A DNA stretch of 64,000 nucleotides from Hymenobacter aranciens. Lineage in GTDB: Bacteria; Bacteroidota; Bacteroidia; Cytophagales; Hymenobacteraceae. Location of the stretch: NCBI RefSeq assembly GCF_030580865.1, contig NZ_JAUQSY010000016.1, forward strand, positions 62,001-126,000. The letters run 5' to 3'. This document shows positions 41,904-49,674 of the stretch, piece after piece; position 1 is the stretch's first letter; every line of letters starts with the position of its first letter. Made by a program: the position numbers and the translations under genes. The notes under the pieces were generated by a model that was given only the letters and a program-made list of their open reading frames with translations, ran no database searches and was not told where the DNA came from.

Positions 41904-43196
41904 CTACTGGGCCTTGAGCAAAGTCCAGTTGGCGCCGTCCGATATTACCGTCACGGTTTTGGTGGGGCCGCTGGCTTGCATGAAGTAGGGTGTGGAAGAA
42001 GCATTTGTGGCGCTGCCTTCGAAAATGGCCCCCCCCGCCGTACCCAGGTAGGCAATGTTGGAGGAACTGTTGTTGCGGATGTAATAGATGCGGCCGGTGC
42101 AGGTGGTGGCGTCCGGCAGCAGGTAGTAATCATTGCCGCTGGCCGGCGAGAGGCCGGCGTAGCCCACGTTGCCGAGCGGCGTGCCGGTTGGGTTGCCTAC
42201 CAAGCCGTTGCCCACGGCTACGGCCGTCGAGCCATTCACTTGCAGCGTGCTGGTAGGGGCCGCGCTCCCTCCGATAGCCACGTTGCCCGTGCCTTCGATG
42301 CTTAGGCTGAAGCCGCCGGTGGGAATGGTGGTATTGGCACTCAACGCCGTGCCGCCCAGAGTGATGTTGGTGCCGGCGCGGGTGAGGCCACTGCCGGCCG
42401 TGGTGGCGTCGAGGCTGGCGGCGGTAGCGCTGCTCAGGGTACCGTTGGCGGTGGTGGTGACGATGCCGGCGGTGCTTAGGCCGCGCAGGCGGGTGCTGCC
42501 ATTCACGTCCAGCGTGGCCGTGGGCGTGGCTCCGGCCCCGATGTTCACCTTGCCGTCGCTGAGGATGCGCAGGCGCTCGGCCAGGGCGTTGTTGCCGGCG
42601 CCGGGAATGCGGGTTAGGAAAGCGACGTCGGAGCTGTAATTCACCGCATCGGTGACGAGCAGCCGGGCGCCTGGACCGTCGTTGCCCGTGTCATAATTCT
42701 GAAAATCAAGCGCTGCTCCGCCACCGCCGGCGCCGTTGGTGCTGCGCAGCAACAGCAGCGTCGGGTTGGCCCCGGTGGTACCACGCTCCAGGTGCAGCAG
42801 GGCTCTGGGGTTGTTCGAGCCGACGCCCACGTTGCCGGTGTTGGCAATGCGCAGGCGCTCCACCAGCGCGTTGGCTTCGGCCCCGGGGTTACGTAGCGAA
42901 AAGGCCAGGTCGGCCGTGTAAGCGCCCGGGTCGAGGGCCTGGATGCGGGCGGCGCTGTTGGTAGCCGATGCAGGTGCATACGTTTGAAAATCAATGGCCG
43001 GGCCGGTGGTGGCGGTGCCATTGGTCGTGCGCAGCAACAGCAGCGCCGGGTTGGCGCTGGTGAAAGCCTGCTCAATCTGGAGGGCCCCCACCGGGTTGCT
43101 CGTGCCGATGCCAATGCCCCGGGTTTGGGCCTGAGCAGCCAGCGGCAGAGCCAGCAGGAGTAGCGCGCCGCGCAGAATCGGGTAAAGTTGTTGCAT
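41904..43196 (-). CDS. Exported tail-fibre-like repeat protein
   Basis: A 430-residue secreted protein with a signal peptide (to about 23, AQAQ). It consists of repeats of the type GNVGVGSNNPRALLHLERG and TATLDVNGSTRLRG, the pattern of phage tail fibres and Bacteroidota proteins that carry a chaperone-of-endosialidase domain. Two near-identical blocks (about 35-110 and 130-205) contain NPALLLLRTTNG and NPTLLLLRSTNG. No intramolecular chaperone or T9SS domain is present at the C-terminus. It leads a LacI-controlled operon with two GH43-ricin proteins, suggesting a cell-surface role in glycan capture or assembly; this is a guess. Confidence 0.7.
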   Translation of the reverse strand: MQQLYPILRGALLLLALPLAAQAQTRGIGIGTSNPVGALQIEQAFTSANPALLLLRTTNGTATTGPAIDFQTYAPASATNSAARIQALDPGAYTADLAFSLRNPGAEANALVERLRIANTGNVGVGSNNPRALLHLERGTTGANPTLLLLRSTNGAGGGGAALDFQNYDTGNDGPGARLLVTDAVNYSSDVAFLTRIPGAGNNALAERLRILSDGKVNIGAGATPTATLDVNGSTRLRGLSTAGIVTTTANGTLSSATAASLDATTAGSGLTRAGTNITLGGTALSANTTIPTGGFSLSIEGTGNVAIGGSAAPTSTLQVNGSTAVAVGNGLVGNPTGTPLGNVGYAGLSPASGNDYYLLPDATTCTGRIYYIRNNSSSNIAYLGTAGGAIFEGSATNASSTPYFMQASGPTKTVTVISDGANWTLLKAQ

Positions 43197-43360
43197 CAGC
43201 TAAGAATTAATTAATAGCAGTAAAATCGGAGTTAGGACCAGCGGGCTGCTACGCCTGTAAAAAACGGTTCGTTAACCAGCCGCCTTTTAACGGTAATCCT
43301 CCGGGTAGCTATTCGCTTCACCTAATCCGGCAGCTAAATTAGGGCGGGTTAACTATAAAT

Positions 43361-43372
43361 GCAAACGTTTGC
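43361..43372. promoter_or_regulatory. LacI-type operator overlapping a -33 box
   Basis: A perfect GCAAACGTTTGC palindrome. Its minus-strand TTG is 20 bases from TAATTTAG (43334-43341), a good promoter for the 43196 start. A further half-like ACAAACGTT follows. Confidence 0.87.
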
Positions 43373-43505
43373 ACAAACGTTAAGGCTCTGGATTCAAATT
43401 TCTGCCATTCGCTGCGGCAGCTTTACTCTGATTTCATAATAGAGTTACCGCAACCTGCATTGTATTAAAGGGAAGTCGTGAATAACCGCTAGCCCTAGGT
43501 AACTG

Positions 43506-43517
43506 GCAAACGTTTGC
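43506..43517. promoter_or_regulatory. LacI-type operator, distal
   Basis: A perfect GCAAACGTTTGC palindrome 145 bases (centre to centre) from the 43361 site. No -7 box lies at the right distance, so it is probably auxiliary. Confidence 0.8.
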
Positions 43518-43595
43518 ATAGCCGCCATCACTGCCGCAACGAGCCTCCGCGCTTTGACCAGCTAAAGCAGACTGTCCACGATTTTTAATGCAAAC

Positions 43596-45593
43596 CTATT
43601 GCCTGCCTTCCGTCAGCCCCGGCCAGTCGTCGGTGCGGAAAGGGGCGGCGGGCAAGCCTTGGCGATTATAAAGGCTGGGAAACGGACTATTGCCCCAAGC
43701 GTAGCGTACGGCCACCGGGGCTGGCACCTGGGGGCTCGATAGCACCAGCGTACTGCCTTCGAACCGGACCGTAGCCCAGTAGAATTTGCGGTCGGCTCCG
43801 GCAATGGCGAAGCTGGGAGTAGCGCCGGCAGACCCTTTGAATAACAGGCTGCTACCATTGGCTTGCAATGGCAGACGCAGGGTGTTGCCCGCCGTTTTGA
43901 GCACGCCGGGCGTGGGGCCCTGGCTGACGATTCTGGTATCGCCATAAGCCACGCGGGCGGCGGCCAGCGCCAGGCGGTGGCCTACTTCCTGCTTGTTGCG
44001 GGGATGAATGTCGTCGCGGTCGCCCAGGTCGATAGCCACGGCCATGCCGGTGTGTGGCAGGGCTAGCGCGCGGGCCTGGGCTTCGCGTAGCTCAGCCCAT
44101 TCGTAGTTGGCGGGTTGGGGCTGGTCGGGTTGAAAATTAGCCAGCTGCACGAATAAAAACGGCAAATCGGGCCGCCCCCAGGCCGTGCGCCAGCTGCGGA
44201 TAAGCGTCGGAAACAGCGTGCGGTACTGCGCGGCGCGGGCCGCATTATCCTCGCCCTGGTACCAGATAACGCCCTTCAAACCCAGGCCGACCAGGGGCGC
44301 AATCATGCCATTATAGAGCAACGTCGGCTGGCGGTAGGGAACCAGCATTTGCCGCTCGGCGGTGGGCAAGGCGCTTAAATCGAGTCCGATATGGTAGGGC
44401 CAGGCGCCGGCCAGCGGTAGCCGGCGACCAGCCACGTCGAGCCGCAGGCTGTCGGGCGGGCCGGCGATGCCGCCGCCACGCTGGTAGTCGGTCACGCGCA
44501 CGGCCAGCACGTTGCGGCCGGGACGCAAGGCGTGGGCGGGCACCACGTAGCGCCGGTAGATGTCCCAGCCGCTGAGGCCGCCCACGGGCACCCCGTTCAC
44601 CCACACCGAGTCCACATCGTCAATCTGGCCCAGGTGCAGCACGGCGGGCTGCCGGGCCTCGGCGGCGCTCAGCTCTACCTCGCGCCGCAACCAGATGATG
44701 CCATCGAAGTTGCGCAGTTCGGCGGAGGCAGGCGGGTTTTCCCAGTGGCCGGGCAGCGGCATCGTAGCCCAGGCGCGGGCATCGAAAGCAGGGGAGGCCC
44801 ACCAGCCCGTGGGGCCGGTGCGGCGGCCCTGGTCGCGGGCCAGCAGCCCGGCCTGGAAGGCGGCTTCCCGGGCGGCATAGTAGCTGCTGACGGCTTCGGC
44901 GCTACCGGTTTGGGTGGCCAGCTCGTCGAGCGTAGAATCGAAATCGGCTAGGGGGCGCAGGGCGGCGGCACTGGTCCAGGCCTCGGCGGGCGTGCCACCC
45001 CATTCGCTGCCAATCAGGCCAATGGGAACGTGATGCTTGCCAAATAAATCGCGGCCAAAAAAATAAGCCACCGCCGAAAACCCCGCCACCGGCCCCGGCC
45101 CGCATACCTGCCAGCCCGCCGCGCTACGAATATCCACTTGCGGGCTGAAAGTCGCGGTGTTATCCACATTCAGCAGCCGGATTTGGGGATAATTAGCTGC
45201 CGCGACTTCCTGCTTCCCATTCACCGCGTCGCGCACCGGCCACTCCATATTCGACTGGCCCGATGCCAGCCACACGTCGCCGAACAGCACATCGCGCAAG
45301 GTCATGGTATTCTGGCCTTTGATGGTCAATTCGTAAGGTCCGCCAGCTGGTTGCGGGGGCAAGCTCACCTGCCAGCGCCCGGTGCCGGGGGTAGGCGTGG
45401 CTTTATAGGTCTGGCCTTTAAACGTCACTGTCACCGTTTCCCCGGCCTCGGCCCAGCCCCAGAGCGGCACTGGCGCATCGCGCTGCAACACCATGTGGTC
45501 GGCCACGAAGCGCGGCAGGCGCACGGTGGCCCGGGCGTAGTGCAGGCTGCCGCCCAGTAGGGCCAGGAGGAGGGAAGTTCGTTTGAGCAGCAT
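43596..45593 (-). CDS. Sialate O-acetylesterase-like SGNH esterase
   Basis: A 665-residue exported carbohydrate esterase predicted to remove acetyl groups from glycans. The start at 45593 is preferred over 45608 because AGGACC precedes it and the signal peptide then begins MLLKRTSLLLALLGG. WLASGQSNMEWPV holds the nucleophile Ser114. Two regions, GVIWYQGEDNA and DDIHPRNKQEVG, complete the SGNH/sialate O-acetylesterase pattern. An inserted GH2-type jelly roll (IIWLRREVELSAAEARQPAV to about RNVLAVRVTDYQ) is common in this family. It follows an aldose epimerase in one operon. Its target in this PUL is probably acetylated plant-type glycan rather than sialic acid. Confidence 0.85.
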   Translation of the reverse strand: MLLKRTSLLLALLGGSLHYARATVRLPRFVADHMVLQRDAPVPLWGWAEAGETVTVTFKGQTYKATPTPGTGRWQVSLPPQPAGGPYELTIKGQNTMTLRDVLFGDVWLASGQSNMEWPVRDAVNGKQEVAAANYPQIRLLNVDNTATFSPQVDIRSAAGWQVCGPGPVAGFSAVAYFFGRDLFGKHHVPIGLIGSEWGGTPAEAWTSAAALRPLADFDSTLDELATQTGSAEAVSSYYAAREAAFQAGLLARDQGRRTGPTGWWASPAFDARAWATMPLPGHWENPPASAELRNFDGIIWLRREVELSAAEARQPAVLHLGQIDDVDSVWVNGVPVGGLSGWDIYRRYVVPAHALRPGRNVLAVRVTDYQRGGGIAGPPDSLRLDVAGRRLPLAGAWPYHIGLDLSALPTAERQMLVPYRQPTLLYNGMIAPLVGLGLKGVIWYQGEDNAARAAQYRTLFPTLIRSWRTAWGRPDLPFLFVQLANFQPDQPQPANYEWAELREAQARALALPHTGMAVAIDLGDRDDIHPRNKQEVGHRLALAAARVAYGDTRIVSQGPTPGVLKTAGNTLRLPLQANGSSLLFKGSAGATPSFAIAGADRKFYWATVRFEGSTLVLSSPQVPAPVAVRYAWGNSPFPSLYNRQGLPAAPFRTDDWPGLTEGRQ

Positions 45594-45610
45594 AGGTCCT
45601 GCAGACATGC

Positions 45611-46711
45611 TTACTGCCGCACGCCAAAGCGGTATTCTGTCGTCGAGCGGAAGGTTTCGCCGGGCCGCAGCACCGTGCTGGGAAACTGCGGCTGGTTGGG
45701 CGAATCGGGAAAATGCTGGGTTTCGAGGCAGAAGCCGGCATGTTGGCCGTAGGTCACGCCATCTTTACCCCCGAGGTTGCCCTTCAGGAAGTTGCCGGTG
45801 TAGCATTGCACGCCGGGTTGGTCGGTGTACACGTCCATCGTACGACCCGAGATGGGCTCATACACGCTGGCGGCCAACTCCGGCTGCGGGCGGTGCTGGT
45901 TGGCCAGCACCCAGTTGTGGTCGTAGCCGCCGGGTACCTGCCCAATCCGTTCACCGATGGCGTGGGGGGTGGTGAAATCAAACGGTGTACCTTTTACGTC
46001 CTTCAACTCGCCGGTCGGAATCAGGGTGTCATCAACGGGCGTAAACTGGTCGGCGGGCAGGGTCAGGATGTGGTCTAGTATCGTCGGCGCGCTGCCCAGG
46101 GCCAGGTTGAAGTAGCTGTGACTCGTCAGGTTGAGCACCGTCGGCTGGTCGGTGGTGGCCGAGTAGTCGAGGCGCAGGCTGTTGTCTTCGGTCAGCGTGT
46201 ACACCACCTGCACGGTCAGGTTGCCGGGGTAGCCTTCCTCGCCGTCTAGGCTTAGGTAGGTCAGCGTCAGCGTGGGTCCATCGGCCGAAATGTCGGGCGT
46301 CGCCTGCCAAACCTGCTTGTCGAAGCCCAGCGGGCCGCCGTGTAAGGAGTTGGGGACGTTATTGATGGGAAGCTGGTAAGGCCGGCCGTCGAGCGTAAAC
46401 CGGCCCTTGGCAATGCGGTTGCCGTAGCGGCCAATGATGGCGCCGAAGTAAGTGTTTTCCTGTACAAACAGCTCGCTGGTATAGCCTGCCAACGTATCGA
46501 AACCCAGCACCACATCACCCGGCTGGCCATGCTTGTCGGGCACCAGCAGGCTCGTCAGGGTGCCGCCGAGGGTGCTGATGGTGGCCTGCATGCCGCAGTG
46601 ATTTTGCAGGGTAAATAAGTGAACCAGCGTGCCCCCGGGCGTATGGCCGAAGAGCACGGCCACCGGCGGCGAGGAGAGAGTAGTGGGCCGGGAAAAAGAA
46701 GCAACAGCCAT
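45611..46711 (-). CDS. Aldose 1-epimerase, no lipoprotein signal
   Basis: A 366-residue mutarotase closely related to the lipoprotein at 16258. GRYGNRIAKGRFTLDG, LTSHSYFNLA (His), GYDHNWVLAN and LETQHFPDSPNQ (Glu) mark the active site. The start at 46711 was chosen because longer in-frame starts extend through the operator region. The N-terminus lacks a signal or lipobox, so it is probably cytoplasmic, complementing the exported paralogue. It is divergent from the lacI-type gene and precedes the esterase. Confidence 0.88.
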   Translation of the reverse strand: MAVASFSRPTTLSSPPVAVLFGHTPGGTLVHLFTLQNHCGMQATISTLGGTLTSLLVPDKHGQPGDVVLGFDTLAGYTSELFVQENTYFGAIIGRYGNRIAKGRFTLDGRPYQLPINNVPNSLHGGPLGFDKQVWQATPDISADGPTLTLTYLSLDGEEGYPGNLTVQVVYTLTEDNSLRLDYSATTDQPTVLNLTSHSYFNLALGSAPTILDHILTLPADQFTPVDDTLIPTGELKDVKGTPFDFTTPHAIGERIGQVPGGYDHNWVLANQHRPQPELAASVYEPISGRTMDVYTDQPGVQCYTGNFLKGNLGGKDGVTYGQHAGFCLETQHFPDSPNQPQFPSTVLRPGETFRSTTEYRFGVRQ

Positions 46712-47053
46712 GCAAGAAAGGTGGCGAAGAGAAACGATTGTGGAACAGAACGACAAGTGCCGGCCAGCCGCCGTGGCCATAGACTGCCATCGCACCAAAA
46801 ATGGTGAGAATGTCAGCGACTTAGCGGCCCCATAGTACGGGATTGAGGTATTAATCGGCCAAACGAAGGCTATACCGGACCGCAAGGTAGGAGCTTTTAT
46901 TGATTTGCGCAAACGTTTGCATAAGCGGTGCATTTGGGCGTGCTTTGCAAATAATAATGCCGTGTTATGCAATATTTGCACGACTCTTTGCATCCGCTGC
47001 AGTGGAATTTGCCCGTATTGCGGGCTGGCCATTGCTTCTTTCCGTTCTTTTCC
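46712..47053. other. Divergent control region epimerase / lacI-type regulator
   Basis: One LacI-type operator (46909) serves both directions. On the minus strand TACCTTGC (46882-46889) and on the plus strand GTGCTTTG (46940-46947) each lie 20 bases from the TTG contributed by one half of the palindrome. An inverted repeat TGCAAATA/TATTTGCA (46946-46980) lies in the regulator leader. Confidence 0.65.
46909..46920. promoter_or_regulatory. LacI-type operator between epimerase and its regulator gene
   Basis: A perfect GCAAACGTTTGC palindrome in the only intergenic region next to the regulator gene. It implies autoregulation and gives a -33 TTG to both divergent promoters. Confidence 0.87.
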
Positions 47054-48091
47054 GTGGCTAAGAAACGCGCCTCTATTACCGACCTCGCCCAGCAGCTCAA
47101 CATCTCCGTTTCGACGGTGTCGCGGGCGCTCAATGGGCACAGCACCATCAGCGACGCTACTACCAAACGGGTAGTGGAGCTAGCCAATAAGCTTGGCTAC
47201 CAGCCCAACAGCCTGGCGGCCGGGTTGCGCCGGGGCCGTAGCCGCATGCTGGGCGTCATCGTGCCGCACATCGACGGCAATTTCTTTTCGCAGGTGGTGA
47301 AGGGTATTGAAGCTGCGGCCAGCAAGGCCGGTTATCACGTCCTCATCTGCCAGTCGAACGAAGACGTGGCCCACGAGCGCGAGAACATCGAAACGATGAT
47401 GAATGCGCAGGTGGAGGGCATCCTGGTGTCGCTGTCGCGCACGACACGGGAGTTCCGGCACTTCGAAAAAATCCGTAAGCGTGACATTCCGCTGGTTTTT
47501 TTCGACCGCATTCTCGAAGGGCACGACGTGAATGCCGTGGTGCTCGACGACCGTGCCGGCGGCTACCGCGCCACCAGGCACCTGCTGGAGCAGGGTTACC
47601 GCCGCATTGCGCATTTCGGCGGCCCGCAGCACCTCAACATCTACAAGCACCGCCGCCAGGGTTACGAAGATGCCCTGCGCGAGCACGGCCTGCCCGTGCT
47701 GGAAGAGCTGATTTATATCTGCGACATGAAAATGGAAGACGGCACCGACGGAATGAAGCAGCTGCTAGCCCTGCCCGAGCCGCCCGATGCCGTGTTCTCG
47801 GCCAGCGACTTTACGCTGGTGGGCGTGCTGGAAACGGTGAAGGAACGGGGGCTGCGCGTGCCGGAAGACATCGGCCTGGCCGGTTTCAGTAACGAATTGT
47901 TCTCGCGCCTGACGGAACCCAAGCTGACTTCCATCGACCAGCACTGCGAGCTGATGGGCCGCTCGGCCACTAAATTATTGCTGCAGATAATGGAGGAGCA
48001 GGGACAGCATTTTGCGCCGCGCCACATCGTGCTGCAGCCCGATTTGTTTGTGCGGGCGTCGTCGCAGCGGCAGGAGAAGCCGGGGAAGTAA
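47054..48091 (+). CDS. LacI/GalR-family transcriptional regulator of the PUL
   Basis: A 345-residue repressor-type protein. The GTG at 47054 gives the typical opening AKKRASITDLAQQLNISVST; an ATG at 46967 would add 29 residues with no family counterpart. The helix-turn-helix (about 7-31, with STVSRALNGHS) and hinge (NSLAAGLRRGRS) precede a periplasmic-binding-protein-like effector domain (LGVIVPHIDGNFFSQVVKGI to the end). The matching palindrome GCAAACGTTTGC appears at nine sites in the locus and in its own promoter. The effector is probably a PUL-derived sugar. Confidence 0.93.
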   Translation: MAKKRASITDLAQQLNISVSTVSRALNGHSTISDATTKRVVELANKLGYQPNSLAAGLRRGRSRMLGVIVPHIDGNFFSQVVKGIEAAASKAGYHVLICQSNEDVAHERENIETMMNAQVEGILVSLSRTTREFRHFEKIRKRDIPLVFFDRILEGHDVNAVVLDDRAGGYRATRHLLEQGYRRIAHFGGPQHLNIYKHRRQGYEDALREHGLPVLEELIYICDMKMEDGTDGMKQLLALPEPPDAVFSASDFTLVGVLETVKERGLRVPEDIGLAGFSNELFSRLTEPKLTSIDQHCELMGRSATKLLLQIMEEQGQHFAPRHIVLQPDLFVRASSQRQEKPGK

Positions 48092-48109
48092 GACTCAGGC
48101 GACATTATT

Positions 48110-48150
48110 AAACGCAAAAGAGCGGCCGATGAGGCCGCTCTTTTGCGTTT
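48110..48150. terminator. Bidirectional terminator after the lacI-type gene
   Basis: AAACGCAAAAGAGCGGCC pairs with GGCCGCTCTTTTGCGTTT around a short loop, a near-perfect long stem. It lies between the convergent regulator gene and nuoN. Confidence 0.92.
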
Positions 48151-48169
48151 AAAGCAAATCGGTGAAGCA

Positions 48170-49573
48170 TTATAGCAGCCCGCTCATAAACATGGGGGCA
48201 ATGGTGCCCAGCGCAATGGTCAGCAGGGCCAGCACTATCAGCGTCAGGCGCTGCACGCCATCTACTTCGATGGGCGCCGAGGTTTCGTCGGCCGGCTGCA
48301 GGTACATGGCGATGACGGGCTTGAGGTAGTAGTAGATGCTCACCATGCTCATTACCACGGCGAACACCACGAGGCCGATGGCGCCGTGCTCAACGGCCGC
48401 CGCGAAGATGAAAAACTTGCCGAAGAAGCCGCCGGTGAGCGGAATGCCAGCCAGCGACAGCATGCTCACGGTGAGCGCGAAGGCCAGTAGCGGGTTTTGC
48501 TTGGCCAGGCCGTTGAGGCCGGCGTAGTCCTCGCGGCCGCGCTGGTCGCCCACCAGTTTGAGGACGCCGAAGGAGAGGACGGTGGCGATGGAATAAGACA
48601 GCGAGTAGAAGAAGATGCCGCTGGCAGCGGGCGAGCCGAACAGCTGACCATTAGTGCCTACCAAGCCGATGAGCAGGTAGCCGGCGTGCGACACGCTGGA
48701 GTAGGCCAGCATGCGCTTAGCGCTGGTCTGGGAGGCGGCGCCGATGTTGCCTAGCAGCAGCGTGAGGGCGCACATGGCGACGATGGTGGGCATCCAGAAG
48801 CCTTGGGCAGCGGGCAGGGCCTGGGCCAGCAGCTTGAGGAAGGCGGCGAAACCGGCCGTTTTGACCACCGTGCTCATGAAGGCGGTGAAGAAGGTGGGGG
48901 TGCCTTCGTACACGTCGGGCGTCCAGAAGTGGAAGGGGGCGGCGGAGACTTTGAAGCCGAGGCCGATAATCATCAGCAGGATGCCTATGTGGAGCATGGG
49001 CAGCAGGCTGGCGTTGGCGGGCTCGGCGACGGCGGTGCCGATGGCCGAGACGTGGAATGTGCCGGTGGCACCGTAGAGCAGTGCCATGCCGAAGAGCAGG
49101 ATGCCGGTGGCGAAGGCGCCCATGAGGAAATACTTGAGGGCAGCTTCGTTGGAGCGGACATTACGCTTGTCGGAGCCGGCCAGCACGTACATGCTGATGC
49201 TGAGGATTTCGATGCCCACGAAGAGCATGATGAGGTGGTCGTAGCCAATCATCATGATGGCGCCGACGAGGGAGAACAGCAGCAGCGAGTAGTATTCGGC
49301 CAGATTGGGCTCGCCGGTCTTCACGTAGCTGCGCGAGAAGGGGATGAGCACCAGGGCCGTAAGCACCACAATGCCGGTGAAAGCCACCAAGTAGTTATCG
49401 ACCACCAGCATGTTGTAGAACAGCGGGCTGCCCTGGTTCCAGTCGAGCAGGTTGACTCCGAACACGACCAGCAGCGCGAGCATGACCAGCGGCAGCAGCA
49501 GCTTGTTGGAGCGCAGGAACCCCAGGAACAAATTGATGATGCCGAAGACGGAGAGGAGAATAATGGAAGTCAT
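48170..49573 (-). CDS. nuoN: NADH-quinone oxidoreductase subunit N
   Basis: A 467-residue antiporter-like proton-pumping subunit of respiratory complex I in the inner membrane, with about 14 hydrophobic helices. Key features are VGIEILSISMYVLAG (helix 5 Glu), KYFLMGAFATGILLFGMALLYGATG, FKVSAAPFHFWTPDVYEGTPT and the KRMLAYSSVSHAGYLLIG loop. It lies downstream of nuoM and is separated from it by an inverted repeat. The other nuo genes are not in the window. Confidence 0.95.
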   Translation of the reverse strand: MTSIILLSVFGIINLFLGFLRSNKLLLPLVMLALLVVFGVNLLDWNQGSPLFYNMLVVDNYLVAFTGIVVLTALVLIPFSRSYVKTGEPNLAEYYSLLLFSLVGAIMMIGYDHLIMLFVGIEILSISMYVLAGSDKRNVRSNEAALKYFLMGAFATGILLFGMALLYGATGTFHVSAIGTAVAEPANASLLPMLHIGILLMIIGLGFKVSAAPFHFWTPDVYEGTPTFFTAFMSTVVKTAGFAAFLKLLAQALPAAQGFWMPTIVAMCALTLLLGNIGAASQTSAKRMLAYSSVSHAGYLLIGLVGTNGQLFGSPAASGIFFYSLSYSIATVLSFGVLKLVGDQRGREDYAGLNGLAKQNPLLAFALTVSMLSLAGIPLTGGFFGKFFIFAAAVEHGAIGLVVFAVVMSMVSIYYYLKPVIAMYLQPADETSAPIEVDGVQRLTLIVLALLTIALGTIAPMFMSGLL

Positions 49574-49580
49574 GTTGTTT

Positions 49581-49669
49581 AGCTGTTAGCTAAGAGCGGC
49601 TAGCTGTTAGCTTTTTGGCTGAAGGCATTAGGAAGGAAGCTAACAGCTAACCGCTCTTAGCTAACCGCT
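49581..49669. repeat. Intergenic inverted repeat with tandem-repeat arms (nuoM / nuoN gap)
   Basis: Arms 49581-49613 and 49638-49669 are nearly perfect reverse complements. Each is a degenerate tandem repeat of AGCTGTTAGCT and AGAGCGGCT units. It fills the gap between two genes expected to be co-transcribed. Confidence 0.88.
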
Positions 49670-49674
49670 CAGAC

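Larger units (their letters stand above)
43197..43595. other. Control region of the tail-fibre/GH43-ricin operon
   Basis: A 399-base gap between two minus-strand genes with two LacI-type operators at 43361 and 43506. Minus-strand TAATTTAG (43334-43341) lies 20 bases from the TTG in the nearer operator. The sequence is relatively AT-rich and no gene was seen. Confidence 0.65.

Noticed and set aside
43588..43602. GCAAACCTATTGC as an operator
   Set aside because: Several mismatches and it overlaps the stop codon of the esterase gene.
46967..47053. Upstream ATG as the lacI-type start
   Set aside because: The extra 29 residues have no counterpart in the family, whereas the GTG at 47054 gives the usual AKKRASITDLA opening.
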